Below, one piece after another: positions 47,882-57,955 of a stretch of DNA of 64,000 nucleotides. The stretch covers positions 1-64,000 of the forward strand of contig JAQMWT010000038.1 in NCBI GenBank assembly GCA_029834535.1, given 5' to 3'. The translations under genes and the position numbers were made by a program. Each line of letters begins with the position of its first letter. Position 1 is the stretch's first letter. Below the pieces are notes generated by a model. That model made no database searches and was not told where the DNA came from. It saw only the letters and a program-made list of their open reading frames with translations. This DNA is from Chrysophaeum taylorii (Eukaryota > Sar > Pelagophyceae > Pelagomonadales > Pelagomonadaceae).

Positions 47882-49430
47882 AGTTCGTGATGCACGGGTT
47901 TACCCTGTTTTCGTCGACGGACTTTAAGAGGTGGTACTCGCAATTCTTTTACCACGTCGAGGATTGTGATACCAATCTCGTATCGTTTTTGGGTCGTGAG
48001 CAGCGCAGCGAGCAAGAAAGAGCTGCCGACGACAACGAGAACGCACTTGCGCAACCCGGATAACGACTCGGAGAGGTTTCGGGTGGTTGCGACCTCGGGA
48101 TTGGGGACCGCGACGCTCGCGGTCGAGTACGTCATTAATAAGCGATGTTGGCCTCGCCGGCGTTCGCAAGAGCGCAGAGAAGAAGGACAATGGTCCCTCA
48201 GGGGCGCGGGCTCCGCGCGCGACGACCACTTCAAGCTCGTCCAACCGATGAGTCTCGTTATTGCTTCGAAAGCAGTTGGCGCACGAGGACAACGAGATCA
48301 TCGAGAGCCTCTCGAACCTCGGGGGCGCCTCGAGGCCAAGGACGAGGAAATCGAGCGGCTCTGAGCGCGCCGAGGAGCGGAGGAACCTTTTTGAGGCATG
48401 ACCGCAAACGAGGTCATCAGCACCTTATTATTAGGCCGGGGCGTCATCCACGACAAGCTCGCCGTACCCTTCTTCGCCAACCTCGACGAATAGTCCGTCC
48501 TCAAATCAAAGGCGCGAATCAACGCGCGCGGTCTTCGAGACACGCCGTGACGACACGCAGATCGTGACGACAGTGGAGTGCGAGACGTTCGACGTGTCCG
48601 CGGAAGCCTACGCCAAGCTTGTCGCGCTGCTCTGTGATTTTCGACCGAACGACAATCCGGAAACCAAGACCAATTTAAGCCTAGGGCCGGGGCTGCATCC
48701 ACACCTTCGGGAACAGCCAGGCCATGCGTTACGTCGACGATGGCGACCTCGCCGCGGCCAACGAGACACGAGGGCTGGCGCCGGAGATGGGCGCATTCTT
48801 CGAGTACTAGGCCAGGATGTTCTCCTCCAACGCGCGCGTCGAAAGCGTGTTTCCGGCGTCGTGTCAGCTCAACAACGTCTACGGTCGCGGCGCTGGAATT
48901 TATGCTGTGAACCGCCAGAAGTGTGTCTCCAACACCGAATGACTGCGATGAACCGAGCGGGACGGTACAGCTGGTCGCGCCATCGAGGCATGGCGTCTCG
49001 GCCGCGCGGAATTCAAGGCGCTGGCCGATGCGCGCGGAAAAGCCGCCATCGACCAGCCAGGGACGCCAAGGAGCAGCAGATCGCTGAGGCTCGCGACATA
49101 CCCTCGTCGACGAGGCCGCGCTCTCGCCGGGCAACAAGACGAAGACCTCGACCGTCAACGCGTGCCTCGATACTGCCATCAAGCAGCTGCCTCGCGACGT
49201 CGCGCGAATGAAGAGCTCAAGCCGAACTTTGAACGGTACGGCAAGTCCTACACGACCATCCTCAAGGCCGCCGAATACGTGGTCTTTTTGACCGCCGAAG
49301 CGCGTTTACGACGTCATTAAATCAGAGCGCCGCAAACTTTTGACAGGAGGACGCGCAGACGTGCCCTTCCACAAGGACACAGCGCCTCGAGTCTCGGCGG
49401 CTCCGAGCGTCGAAGAATCGGGAAGGATCA
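47882..49430 (+). pseudogene. Decayed gene of unknown family
   Basis: Protein-like plus-strand segments follow one another in shifting frames: MHGFTLFSSTDFKRWYSQFF from 47890, MTANEVISTLLLGRGVIHDK near 48400, TVECETFDVSAEAYAKLVAL near 48575, MFSSNARVESVFPASCQLNN near 48820, VNACLDTAIKQLPRDVAR near 49155, and ERYGKSYTTILKAAEYVVFL near 49225. Several in-frame stops and at least five frame changes show decay. I do not recognise the family. A minus-strand frame of 184 codons (47680-48234), with a hydrophobic stretch CVLVVVGSSFLLAALL, overlaps and is an alternative reading of the left part. Confidence 0.4.
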
Positions 49431-49439
49431 ACTGACTCG

Positions 49440-50332
49440 TCGCAGATGCTCTTCAATGTCACCAACCTCGGCTCCTGGCGCTTTGTGTCGGCGGACAATG
49501 ATGATATGCGGAAATGATAACGACGAGGAGAGCGAGGAGAACCCCGAGGGGGGGGTCTCGCAGGTTCATGAATGGATGGATGGATGGATGACGACGCTCA
49601 TTGACGACACGGCAGCCGCGAAAGTGCCGCGGATCTGCCTCGCCCGTCAAATGGGTCCCACTTCGACACAGGCGACGTCGCATTCCACCCCCCCCATCTG
49701 AGGGTTTTAAAACCGCGGACGACGATAGTATACTGAGAAGCTCCGCTATACTAAAAACCCGATATCTGCATACCGCTCCTCTTAACCCAATGTCCACCTT
49801 CTTTCATAGCTGCGCGCGTGACGACCGCGGGCCCATAATACGTGTGAGCCCTCTTCACTTTTTCTTCTGCCACGAGTATATCATCTACCTTATCCTTAAG
49901 CCTTGCGATGTCCGTTGAGAACATTATCTCGGCCCCTTCCCTCTAATAAATAACCCTCCACGTCAACTTATGTGTGTAGTCCCTGTCTTCTTTCGAATTG
50001 CTGGCACACTACTACGCGCAGTCCTTGGTTTAATTCGCGCGCGCCCCGTAGGTACGTACGTAGATATACCTTCCATAGGCTCATGCGGGATGGTTCTTCC
50101 GTTCCATTACCACTGCGCATGAGAATCCCCCGGAAAGACAGGCCCTGGAGGCGACTGACGCCTGTGCTGCTGACCCGCACTGCAGAGGCGCCGCGTCGCC
50201 TATTCTGTCGTCGTCGTCGTCGTCAACTTCGCGTCTTGCAGGTCCCTCTCTCTGCGCACAGTAAATTAGGATACTAGACGGCCGTGTGGAGGACCGTGTG
50301 CCGATTGTGCAGTGAGAATATATCTGAGACAC
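49440..50332. other. Intergenic stretch, no supported gene
   Basis: Short frames, a GATG repeat near 49573-49592 and a GTC run near 50210-50222. Nothing recognisable. Confidence 0.5.
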
Positions 50333-50800
50333 TTAGAATAAAAATTGTTCGAAGGAAGGGAGATCACCCGGATTACAAGGTGCGTGCGCGAGGGGTCGAC
50401 CGGAACGCAGGAGCGGCGAGGAGGCCCTGAAAGCCGGCGTTGCCAAAGAGGCGGGCGGGCGTCGGTGGCATAGAGGCGACGCGCCCGTCGAGATGAGGTC
50501 GGCATTTAGCGTAGTGGCGTCGAGGTGGCGCGCGACCCGCACCGCGAGCAAGAAACCTCGAGCCCGGCGACGGTTGATTTTGGGGCCAGCGAAGATTTTG
50601 TTTTCGAAGACCGGGGCTCGCGCACGACGACGCAAAAAAACGCGTCGCTGCGATGATTCGGTTCGAGATACCTTTGAGACGCCGCTGAAGATACGGCGGC
50701 GGCTGGGCTTGGACCGGACGCTTGGACCGGGGGTCCCTTCTCCCAGAAGCAGCAGCAGCAGCACCACCACCACCACCAGTAGGGTTAGTGGCCTCATCAT
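50333..50800 (-). CDS. Hypothetical protein with signal-peptide-like start
   Basis: A 155-residue frame begins MMRPLTLLVVVVVLLLLLLG, an extremely hydrophobic leader encoded by a GTG/CAG microsatellite-like stretch, followed by a basic Arg/Ser-rich body. It lies 2 bases past the PLAC8 stop on the same strand. The leader could be an accident of the trinucleotide run. No family is recognised. Confidence 0.3.
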   Translation of the reverse strand: MMRPLTLLVVVVVLLLLLLGEGTPGPSVRSKPSRRRIFSGVSKVSRTESSQRRVFLRRRARAPVFENKIFAGPKINRRRARGFLLAVRVARHLDATTLNADLISTGASPLCHRRPPASLATPAFRASSPLLRSGRPLAHAPCNPGDLPSFEQFLF

Positions 50801-50802
50801 CT

Positions 50803-51387
50803 TTAAACGAGGTCGTCGTGGTCCTCGACGTTAGGTCGGGCGCAGGAGGAGCCGTGGAGCTTGTAGTTGCCGAGGTGTCGGGAGAGCTGGGCGATAGCAC
50901 AGCAACCACACCACAAGCCCAAACAGAAGTCGTCGAGGTGGCCCGGGAGCGAAGAAAAGTCGCCGAGGAGGCCGGGATTGGGTCGGAAGAACTTGCGGAC
51001 TTGGTGGCGAACGATGAAGATTGCGGAAGCCCAGACGCCAAAGTACGCGGCCTCAGTCCAGGGACTGTCGAAACGCAGCATGATAAAGAAGACCACGAAA
51101 AGCAAGGCAGGAATCACCCAGCAGGGACACAACTGCAGCTTGGAAGCGAGCTGGCCGAGGTGGACGTACGGACAGCAGAAGCTGCAGATGCAGGAGGGGT
51201 ACACGTTCTCGGTACATTCGAACACCCCGTCCCGGAAGGTGTTGAGCTCGTCGTACTCGGCGAGGTGGGAGAGCTGGTTGGCCGTCAAACTCGGCTGCTG
51301 CTGCGAGGTAAGGCTCGGCGTCGTTTGGTAAAACGCCTTGCTGTCCGACGTCTCGACGCGCTCATACTTGTGATGATGAGCTGCCAT
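50803..51387 (-). CDS. PLAC8 family Cys-rich membrane protein
   Basis: PLAC8 proteins are small Cys-rich membrane proteins linked to cell-size control and metal or ion handling in plants, fungi and animals. This 194-residue product has the family pattern: FRDGVFECTENVYPSCICSF with CCPYVHLGQLA at about 50-80, two hydrophobic segments (CWVIPALLFVVFFIMLRF; AAYFGVWASAIFIV), and LGLWCGCCAIAQLSRHLGNY near the end. The final CxxxQxxRxL-like stretch is the PLAC8 C-terminal signature. The start is 38 bases from the divergent YtoQ-like gene, so the two probably share a promoter. Confidence 0.8.
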   Translation of the reverse strand: MAAHHHKYERVETSDSKAFYQTTPSLTSQQQPSLTANQLSHLAEYDELNTFRDGVFECTENVYPSCICSFCCPYVHLGQLASKLQLCPCWVIPALLFVVFFIMLRFDSPWTEAAYFGVWASAIFIVRHQVRKFFRPNPGLLGDFSSLPGHLDDFCLGLWCGCCAIAQLSRHLGNYKLHGSSCARPNVEDHDDLV

Positions 51388-51425
51388 TTACGTATTCGAG
51401 ATCGCTAACCCTTCTTTTGGGAGGT

Positions 51426-51938
51426 ATGCTCTGGCGCGTCTACTTGAGTGGCGAGATCCATAGCGCGTGGCGCGAAGTGATCAGATCGCGGTGCGCCAAG
51501 CTGCCGGTTTCGTTGTCGGCGCCGAACCTGAGCCACGAGGACTCGGACGACTGCGGAGCGGTTATTCTCGGGGACGAGGCGACGCGGCAAAATTACGACA
51601 ACAAGGGTGCGCGGTTGAACTTGATTCGCACGCGGACGCTCATCGACAACGCCGACATCGTCGTGGTGCGGTTTGGGGAGAAGTACCGCCAGTGGAACGC
51701 TGCCTTCGAGGCCGGGTACGCGACGGCCAAAGGGAAGGCGTTGGTGACGGTTCATCCGTCCGAACTGGGCCACGCGCTCAAAGAGGTCGACGCGACGGCG
51801 CTCGCCGTGTGCGAGCGGCCGGACCAGGTCGCCGAGGTGCTCGAATACGTGATCAACGGCACGCTTCCGCCGTTTCCCGCGGGCTTTGTGCCGATGGCTT
51901 CCCGCGCCGCCGGCGGTCCGGGAAACCCGAATCCGTAA
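51426..51938 (+). CDS. YtoQ family protein (nucleoside deoxyribosyltransferase-like fold)
   Basis: The open frame begins with TTG at 51417. The first ATG, at 51426, gives MLWRVYLSGEIHSAWREVI and 170 residues. The sequence follows the YtoQ family closely: VYLSGEIH, then LGDEA, LNLIRTRTLIDNADIVVVRF, GEKYRQWNAAFEAGYATAKG, and HPSELGHALKEVDATALAV. The family is best known from bacteria and is related to nucleoside 2-deoxyribosyltransferases, but its substrate is unknown. Codon use looks like that of the neighbours. The stop is 7 bases from the convergent GT61 gene. Confidence 0.85.
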   Translation: MLWRVYLSGEIHSAWREVIRSRCAKLPVSLSAPNLSHEDSDDCGAVILGDEATRQNYDNKGARLNLIRTRTLIDNADIVVVRFGEKYRQWNAAFEAGYATAKGKALVTVHPSELGHALKEVDATALAVCERPDQVAEVLEYVINGTLPPFPAGFVPMASRAAGGPGNPNP

Positions 51939-51945
51939 TTTTTTT

Positions 51946-53322
51946 TCATCTCACCCCCCGAGGAGGAGGAGGAGGAGGAGGAGGAGGAGGATGCCAGCAG
52001 GTGTAGTTGGTGGTTTCCCAAGGAGAGAGGAGCGCCTCGAGGTCGCGGGTGTGGGCGAGGTGGTTGGCTTTCGTGGGGATTGCGTGGTAGCGGTGGCCGA
52101 GGACAACGGCGAGGCGGGCGTAGCAGAAATTGGGTTGCGAGTCGTCGAGGAACTCGACGACGATTGCGCCTCGAGGAGTCGCGACGAGGTTGACGAGGCC
52201 CGCGCCGTGAGGGGCGACGACGACCCGCGCGCGGCGGAAGAGCGCGAGCTGGTCGATGACGGGCGGGAGGTTGACGTCCGCGTGCAGCTCGAACGCGAAA
52301 CCTCGTCGGGCCGCGTATCGACGCATAACGGGAAGGACCATGGTCCGCAGGCCCTGGAGGACGCGGCGGCGCGTGCGCTCGACAACGACGACCGCCGGGG
52401 TGGTTGTTGTGCGTCGTCCAGCGAGGCGGCGGTCGACATTCCGGCGGAGCCAGCGGACCTGGGTCGCCGAGGGAAAACCGCACAAACCGGCTTCGGGGGC
52501 GACGACGTCAAAACTCGCGAGCATCCAGGGGTCGCGCGTGCCGCGCTTGAGAAGCGTTAGACTCCAGTTGGCGCTGCGACCGAGGGTCGCGATGTCGAGC
52601 CACTCGCGCAGCCACGCGGAAGGGGGCGTGCGGGGCGTCGCGGCGGTGGCGACGAGGGCTCGACGGCCGTCGTCGAGTTCATCAAAAACCCATTCCGGAA
52701 CGTTCGCGAGACCGAGGAGCGTTTCCATCGGGAAATGCCAGGCCCCGCTGTGCGCGGCGAGCATGAGGACCCGCGGCAAGAATTCGAGATTGGCAGGCGG
52801 TTTTCTCGAAACCGTGGCAGAATCGACGCCGCCGGCCAGCCGCGAGCACCCGCCTAAAACCACCGGAGCCGCGCTGCAGTCGCGGGTCGCGGGGCTCGAG
52901 TCGGTCACCCAGCCATCGCCCGTCACCAGGATGCGGCCGCCCGCCGCCGGCCTCAATCGAGCGCAGCGCCGGCCTCGGGTTTCGTTTTTTATCCGCGACT
53001 CCAATCCTCGTTCGAGCTGGAATTGCATCATCGGCGCTTCAATAACTTCTCGAGGAGACCCGACGGCGAGGGCGCGCAGCAGGACTTGCTGGGCCTCGGG
53101 CCGCTTTTCGGTGGCGGCGGCGATCGCCGCGGGGAAGCACGCAGTTCCCAGCGTTGTGGGAGGAATCTCAGATTCAAAGGTATTTGTTTTCACGGCGGTG
53201 GCATACCCCCGGCTGAAGACGGTCGCTGTCACCTTTCCCTGCTGCTGCTGCCTAGAAGCGGCCCACGCCGCGCCGGGGGCGCAGAGCGGCTCGGCGCCGA
53301 CGCCCAACCACCACCATAGCAT
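51946..53322 (-). CDS. GT61 family (DUF563) glycosyltransferase
   Basis: GT61 enzymes transfer xylose, arabinose or GlcNAc in the secretory pathway. The 458-residue protein has a possible N-terminal signal (MLWWWLGVGAEPLCAPGAAW). The C-terminal half carries the family core: FEVHADV-like strand, DQLALFRRARVVVAPHGAGL, then NLVATPRGAIVVEFLDD. PHGAGL is the diagnostic loop. A 10-residue poly-Pro run just before the stop comes from a (GGA)n microsatellite at 51958-51990 and is probably variable. The acceptor cannot be predicted. Confidence 0.8.
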   Translation of the reverse strand: MLWWWLGVGAEPLCAPGAAWAASRQQQQGKVTATVFSRGYATAVKTNTFESEIPPTTLGTACFPAAIAAATEKRPEAQQVLLRALAVGSPREVIEAPMMQFQLERGLESRIKNETRGRRCARLRPAAGGRILVTGDGWVTDSSPATRDCSAAPVVLGGCSRLAGGVDSATVSRKPPANLEFLPRVLMLAAHSGAWHFPMETLLGLANVPEWVFDELDDGRRALVATAATPRTPPSAWLREWLDIATLGRSANWSLTLLKRGTRDPWMLASFDVVAPEAGLCGFPSATQVRWLRRNVDRRLAGRRTTTTPAVVVVERTRRRVLQGLRTMVLPVMRRYAARRGFAFELHADVNLPPVIDQLALFRRARVVVAPHGAGLVNLVATPRGAIVVEFLDDSQPNFCYARLAVVLGHRYHAIPTKANHLAHTRDLEALLSPWETTNYTCWHPPPPPPPPPPRGVR

Positions 53323-53510
53323 TTTTTTTCGTTGGTGTATTCAGAGTGGTACTAACGAAAATCGAGTTTTTTTCGACAGGAACTGAGCTGGCATACTCTT
53401 ATGTTGTTTCAAATTAGAATCTTCTTCTTCTTCTTCTTCTTCTTCCTATAGGAGACAGACAGACAGACAACAAGAAGGTTGTCTTTTTTTTTTTGTCGTT
53501 TTTGTCGCTT
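53323..53510. other. Short intergenic stretch with microsatellites
   Basis: Contains (CTT)n near 53420-53446, (ACAG)n near 53452-53468 and a T run near 53484-53494. No gene. Confidence 0.6.
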
Positions 53511-54770
53511 TCAGGAGGGAGGGCGGAGGTCCTCCTCCTCGTCGGTCGTTTCGCCGGAATGACGAGGACGATGAGGAGAGGTCGCCCCAGTTTTGAAGGC
53601 GCGGGTCTGGGCTCGGAAGAAGGCGTCGAGTTTGGCCCGTTCGTTGGTGACGTCCTCGGGGGAGAAGAGGTCGGGGGTGAAGCGGGGACGGAAGGCGGCC
53701 GCGGAGGGGTGGGGGGGCACCCGGAGGGGAAGGTCGTTGTGGAGGAGGTCCTGGAAATACTTGATGACGTAGACCCCGCAGTCGTAGGAGTTGGTTTGCT
53801 GCGGGACGTCGGGGTAGACGACGGGTATTTCGTCGAAAAAAGCGGGGTCGCTTTTCCGTTTCCGACGCCATTCGGCCTTGAGGAAGGCGACGAGGGTATC
53901 GACGACGCGACGGTCGCTTCTTCTTTTCATAGAGTCGAAGATAAGAAGACAAGGCGAAGTGTCCGCGTCGACGTCGATAGGACCTGGATTCGCCACGACC
54001 GCCAGTATCCAATGGAGATGGAGGTTGATCGGGACGCAGAGGAGGTATTTCGAAAAAACGTCTAAGCCCTTGGTCCATCGACGCACGCCGTCGACGCCCT
54101 GCAGGAGCCTCGTAAAAAAAAAAGAATTAAAGGCGTGAACCCGGTCGTCTGCCTCAGCCTTCAAAGCGCAATTGATGAGGTTGTCGTTCAGGAATTCGCC
54201 GTCATCGAGGCGCGCGCGGTCGCCTCTCAACAACGTCACCGCGTCTGGACCGCGCGGAGGATACACGAAGGCTACGGCCTCGCTTTCGCCGCACGAAAGC
54301 GCGTTCTCTTCCCCGCACAGCACGTCTCGCTTCGTATAGGGGGACTGGTTACACAACCGGGCGAGGGGGGTCGACCCCACGATCGTCTGAACGTTTTGGT
54401 AATTGTTTATTTCTAGTACGACGAATCGCTGCTCGGGAGGGCCCAGAGGGTCGTATCCTGAAAGCGCCGCCAGCCCTTTCAGCGTCTGGAACGCCATCCG
54501 ATCTTCGTAGAGGTGGAAGACCACAATGCTCTCGTACAACACGTACACCTCTTCGGTTCTCAAGTCGATGATTAGCATGTCCTCCGCAAATCTCGCCGTC
54601 ACCTTCACGTACTCGCGGCACCCCCCCCACAACCGCGGGCACCTTATTTTGTCGGGGATTTCGATCAATATCGTCTGCCGCCGAGGCCTTTTCGGCTCGA
54701 CCACCTCCACCTCCTCATCCTTGGTCAGGTCCGTCGCCCTCCTGCGCGTCAAGGTCCACATCACTCTCAC
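53511..54770 (-). CDS. Ulp/SENP SUMO-specific protease (peptidase C48)
   Basis: C48 proteases mature SUMO or remove it from targets. The 419-residue protein has the catalytic set in order: H253 in LHLHWILAVV, D279 in LLIFDSMK, Q324 or Q325 and C331 in VPQQTNSYDCGVYVIKYFQD. LDDGEFLNDNLINCALK at about 188-204 is the substrate-side WLxDxxI region. The N-terminal part (about 40-125) with YVKVTARFAEDMLIIDL resembles the beta-rich region before the catalytic domain in SENP6/7 and Ulp2-type members. The C-terminus is acidic. Most likely nuclear. Confidence 0.85.
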   Translation of the reverse strand: MRVMWTLTRRRATDLTKDEEVEVVEPKRPRRQTILIEIPDKIRCPRLWGGCREYVKVTARFAEDMLIIDLRTEEVYVLYESIVVFHLYEDRMAFQTLKGLAALSGYDPLGPPEQRFVVLEINNYQNVQTIVGSTPLARLCNQSPYTKRDVLCGEENALSCGESEAVAFVYPPRGPDAVTLLRGDRARLDDGEFLNDNLINCALKAEADDRVHAFNSFFFTRLLQGVDGVRRWTKGLDVFSKYLLCVPINLHLHWILAVVANPGPIDVDADTSPCLLIFDSMKRRSDRRVVDTLVAFLKAEWRRKRKSDPAFFDEIPVVYPDVPQQTNSYDCGVYVIKYFQDLLHNDLPLRVPPHPSAAAFRPRFTPDLFSPEDVTNERAKLDAFFRAQTRAFKTGATSPHRPRHSGETTDEEEDLRPPS

Positions 54771-54924
54771 AACGGACCGATTATTTTTTTTTGCCTCCCG
54801 GCCTTTTTTGCGGGAAAGAAAGTGGTGACATCAATTAATAAAACTTCTACGACTTTGACGACTTTGACGACGACGACTTTGACGACGACGACGACTTTGA
54901 CGACGACGACGACTTTGACGATGG
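54771..54924. repeat. (GAC)n-rich tandem repeat between two genes
   Basis: GACTTTGACGACGAC-type units are repeated from about 54843 to 54920, directly past the CWF19L1 stop codon. The repeat probably lies in that gene's 3' untranslated region. Confidence 0.75.
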
Positions 54925-56544
54925 TCAGCAGCAGGGAAGAAATTTCTTGTTCTCGAAATAGTCCTTGACGAAGATGGCCTTGAAAGCTTCGCACAGGCGG
55001 GCCTCCTCCTGGCGCGGCAACTCGCAGGCCTTCCAGTGGACCTTGTGGGGCTGGCCGAGGAGGTGCGCGCAGACGAGACGGCCAAAGTGCAGGGGCACCT
55101 TCGCGCCTTCGTTCCGGAGCCTGAGGACAATCTCGTCGCCGTCAAAGACGTCGACGTGGAAGAAGGGCGCGATGGTGTTGCCTCGGCCCTCGTCACCCCC
55201 CGCGGGAACGACGAGATCGAAGGTGGTGGCGTGGCGGGCGAAGGCGTCCCTGATTTCATCAACGGACTTTCCAGCGACCGGGACGACCTGGAGGTGCGCG
55301 TGATAGACGCCCTTTTTCGTCGTCGGCGCGAAGCGCTCGAACGCCACCGCCAAAGCTCGGAGTTTGTCCTTGAAACAGCGGCCCAAGGCGCGCGCGTGGT
55401 CTTTGACGTCCGGGAGGATAGGAATATGGTCGATCGGGACGACAAGTGCGTGCGAATCGACGAGGGGACCTTTGGGCATGGCGACGTAGGCCGAATCGCC
55501 GACCGCGACTACGAGATGGTCCGCGCAACTCGGACTCGCGAGACAGAACCAGCATTCGGTGCGGTGATCTTCGGGATACTTTTGTCGCTTCGAGGAGGTC
55601 GCCCAGTCCACCTGGAGGCACCGCCCGTCGACGCGGAGTCCGCCGGCGAGCACCTCCCTCGCCCGCGCCGCGTCCTCGGGGTTAGCGAAGTCTACGAACG
55701 CGAAAGACTTTGACGGCCGTCGCACGTCCGAGGCCTGGACGGGAATTTTCTCGTTCACGGCCGCGAGAATGGCAGCGGCATTTGTGTGGAACGGCGTCCC
55801 GCCCAAAAACAACGTCCCAGATTCTTCTTCTTCTTCTAAGGCCCGCCGCTTTTTTCTTCTCACCTCGAAAGGCGAGTCCGTAGACCCGGGCGGCTCGTCC
55901 GTCAGCGCGGCGAGGTCGCAATAAGGAATGCCCTCGATCTCGATCGCGTGGAGCCACTTCCGGCCCGTGGCCTTCCTCAACCCGACAAACCGCGTAAAGT
56001 GCGGCGCTCTGAGAGACAGGTCGTCGTGAATTCTGTAAGGAGCTCGCGCCCAAAATACGTCGTGCGTGCCGGCGAAGTGGTATCGCGGCCGACACGCGAG
56101 GGCATCGCGCGGTCCGGCGGACCCGAGGGCGTTCAGGTACACACCCTTGGCCTTCATAGCTTCCATAGTCCCGTCGTCGACGCCGACGTCGATTCCTCTC
56201 GGCCAATCGCTCGTCGCTAGGATATCGGCGCCGCAATACCCGGGGGCGCTCGCCATGTCGATCACCTTTTGGGGGTCCCCGTTCGACGCGAGGAATGCGA
56301 CCGTTATTCCCTTGATCGTCGCAATGCCTTCGCGACCCAAATAAGAAACGTTCTCGATGCTTCTGTTTTCTTCACCCTCGAAGAAATAGGTCGGCACCGT
56401 CGCCCGCACGCCCTCCTCCGCACGAAAGGCCCCGGCGACCACCACGGCGTCGAACGGACCCTTATCCTTGTTGATCTTCTCGATCCGAGCGAACGCCTCG
56501 CCGGCCTTGCCAGCTTCCACATCGCCGCAAACTATCAATTTCAT
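54925..56544 (-). CDS. CWF19L1/Drn1-like protein with an internal RRM
   Basis: CWF19-like proteins act with the intron lariat debranching enzyme during intron turnover. The 539-residue product starts MKLIVCGDVEAGKAGEAFAR, the metallophosphatase-like N-domain of CWF19L1. The CwfJ C-terminal domain 1 has CWFCLASPS and GVYHAHLQVVPV (HIT-like HxHxxxxP). Domain 2 ends near FKAIFVKDYFENKKFLPC. Between them, at about 245-320, is an RNA-recognition motif: GTLFLGGTPF (RNP2-like) and SKSFAFVDFANPEDAARA (RNP1-like). The RRM is a lineage-specific addition compared with yeast Drn1. Fragments related to domain 1 lie at 58.2-58.4 kb. Confidence 0.85.
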   Translation of the reverse strand: MKLIVCGDVEAGKAGEAFARIEKINKDKGPFDAVVVAGAFRAEEGVRATVPTYFFEGEENRSIENVSYLGREGIATIKGITVAFLASNGDPQKVIDMASAPGYCGADILATSDWPRGIDVGVDDGTMEAMKAKGVYLNALGSAGPRDALACRPRYHFAGTHDVFWARAPYRIHDDLSLRAPHFTRFVGLRKATGRKWLHAIEIEGIPYCDLAALTDEPPGSTDSPFEVRRKKRRALEEEEESGTLFLGGTPFHTNAAAILAAVNEKIPVQASDVRRPSKSFAFVDFANPEDAARAREVLAGGLRVDGRCLQVDWATSSKRQKYPEDHRTECWFCLASPSCADHLVVAVGDSAYVAMPKGPLVDSHALVVPIDHIPILPDVKDHARALGRCFKDKLRALAVAFERFAPTTKKGVYHAHLQVVPVAGKSVDEIRDAFARHATTFDLVVPAGGDEGRGNTIAPFFHVDVFDGDEIVLRLRNEGAKVPLHFGRLVCAHLLGQPHKVHWKACELPRQEEARLCEAFKAIFVKDYFENKKFLPCC

Positions 56545-56582
56545 TTCCGGCTCTTAATATAAAATACCGGAACCAGGACTAA

Positions 56583-57955
56583 TTATAATTTTAACCCTAA
56601 TCTCATGTTTTGAAATGAAACCCCCTGCACTTCTTCGACAGCGCGTACGTCGCCCTCCAGAGCGCCCGCCCCGACGAGGCATGCCCCTAAACTCCACAAA
56701 CTCCGCTTCATTATCCATTCTGCGGTCCAAAAGGCCGCGCGCGCGTCACCGACGCTGCTGCTGCTGCGGGCATGGATCTTGAAGTCGCAGGCTCTTTCCG
56801 ACGCTAAAAACCCAAATCTCCTCCGATACACCATATCCATCATCGACGCTTGGCTCCATCATCATCATAAGCCGATACTTAAGTTTATGCAGTTCGATGT
56901 CGGTGTTGACGCCGACAGAGAGGGCCCGGTCGTCCACTTGTTGGGCGCTACTCGAAACAACCCGGAGAAAGAAGTGGCGATAATGTCGTACTCGGTCTGG
57001 CGGCCCCAGCTTGCGACGAGTCGTGCTCCAGCCGGAAACGCGGACACTCATCCAGGGCCGCGTTGGCCAACGGCAGCGGCGGGACGACGACGCTTTTGAC
57101 CGACCTCACATTACCACCGCCGCTTCCGATATTCCCAGCAGGCGTCAAATAAATCTTGGCGAAAAGCATCGCTGCTAATGCTTCTTCCGCGTTTTTTGTC
57201 GAGTCACCACCCCCCGAGACGTCGAGTGCGGGCGCCCCAACCGAAACCGTGCCGACGGCGAACCGGAAGCGTCGAGCAGAACGAGTCGCCGCCGAGTTCC
57301 TTCCGACAAGCTTGGTCCGACCGACCCCCCAGGTCATCGCCGCTGCGAAAGGCTCGAGAATCTCCCGGTACCGCCCGATGAGCCCGTCGTCTCGCCGAAT
57401 CTCACGAATGAGTTCCCGTTCACCTGCTTCAGAAACAACGCCGCCAAGGGCCGAGCTCGATGTCCGCAACGCGTCCCGCGACAAGAACGCGCCCCTCAGA
57501 ATTTAGTCGTCGGAACGGCGCCCTAACGTCCCGGCGCTGCTCGACGTGCTCAAGCCTCACGCGGTGATTCATCCCGAGTACAAAAATAATCTACTTCACG
57601 CGTCTTGCCCCTCCTTCAAGCGATGGGCCCATCGTTGGTGTCAACCCGTAGAACAACACCGAGGCCGACAGCCTCGCCCGCGACACCCAGAGATCTAATC
57701 GAGCGCTTACAGGGACGCTCCCACCACGTATGTCAATCAACCATTGTCGTTAGCTCTGTGGACTGGCCCCACGGCGTCCTTGGAGGACGTGGGGGGCCCA
57801 AAGACCTTTAAGACACAGTCATTTAAATGAGTGGGCTCTTAAAGGACTTTTTTGAGGCAAAAATTTCGGAAACAAGCCCGTGCAGAAAGAAATCTTTTGC
57901 CCTACCCAGCAGTTTTTTACAACCCGTGGTGTGTCTTGGGGGGTCGTGAGACTCA
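56583..57955. other. Region with protein-like fragments, no supported gene
   Basis: Several frames look partly coding: a minus-strand frame at 56583-56843, a minus-strand frame at 56948-57484 (REIRRDDGLIGRYREILEPF), and a plus-strand stretch near 57530 (VPALLDVLKPHAVIHPEYKN). None has a recognised family, and none is clean. Given the gene fragments just to the right, this may also be debris of duplicated genes. Confidence 0.4.

Noticed and set aside
50333-50800. Secreted effector suggested by the very hydrophobic leader
   Set aside because: The leader comes from a GTG/GCA-type trinucleotide run and the body has no family or Cys pattern. Kept only as a low-confidence frame.
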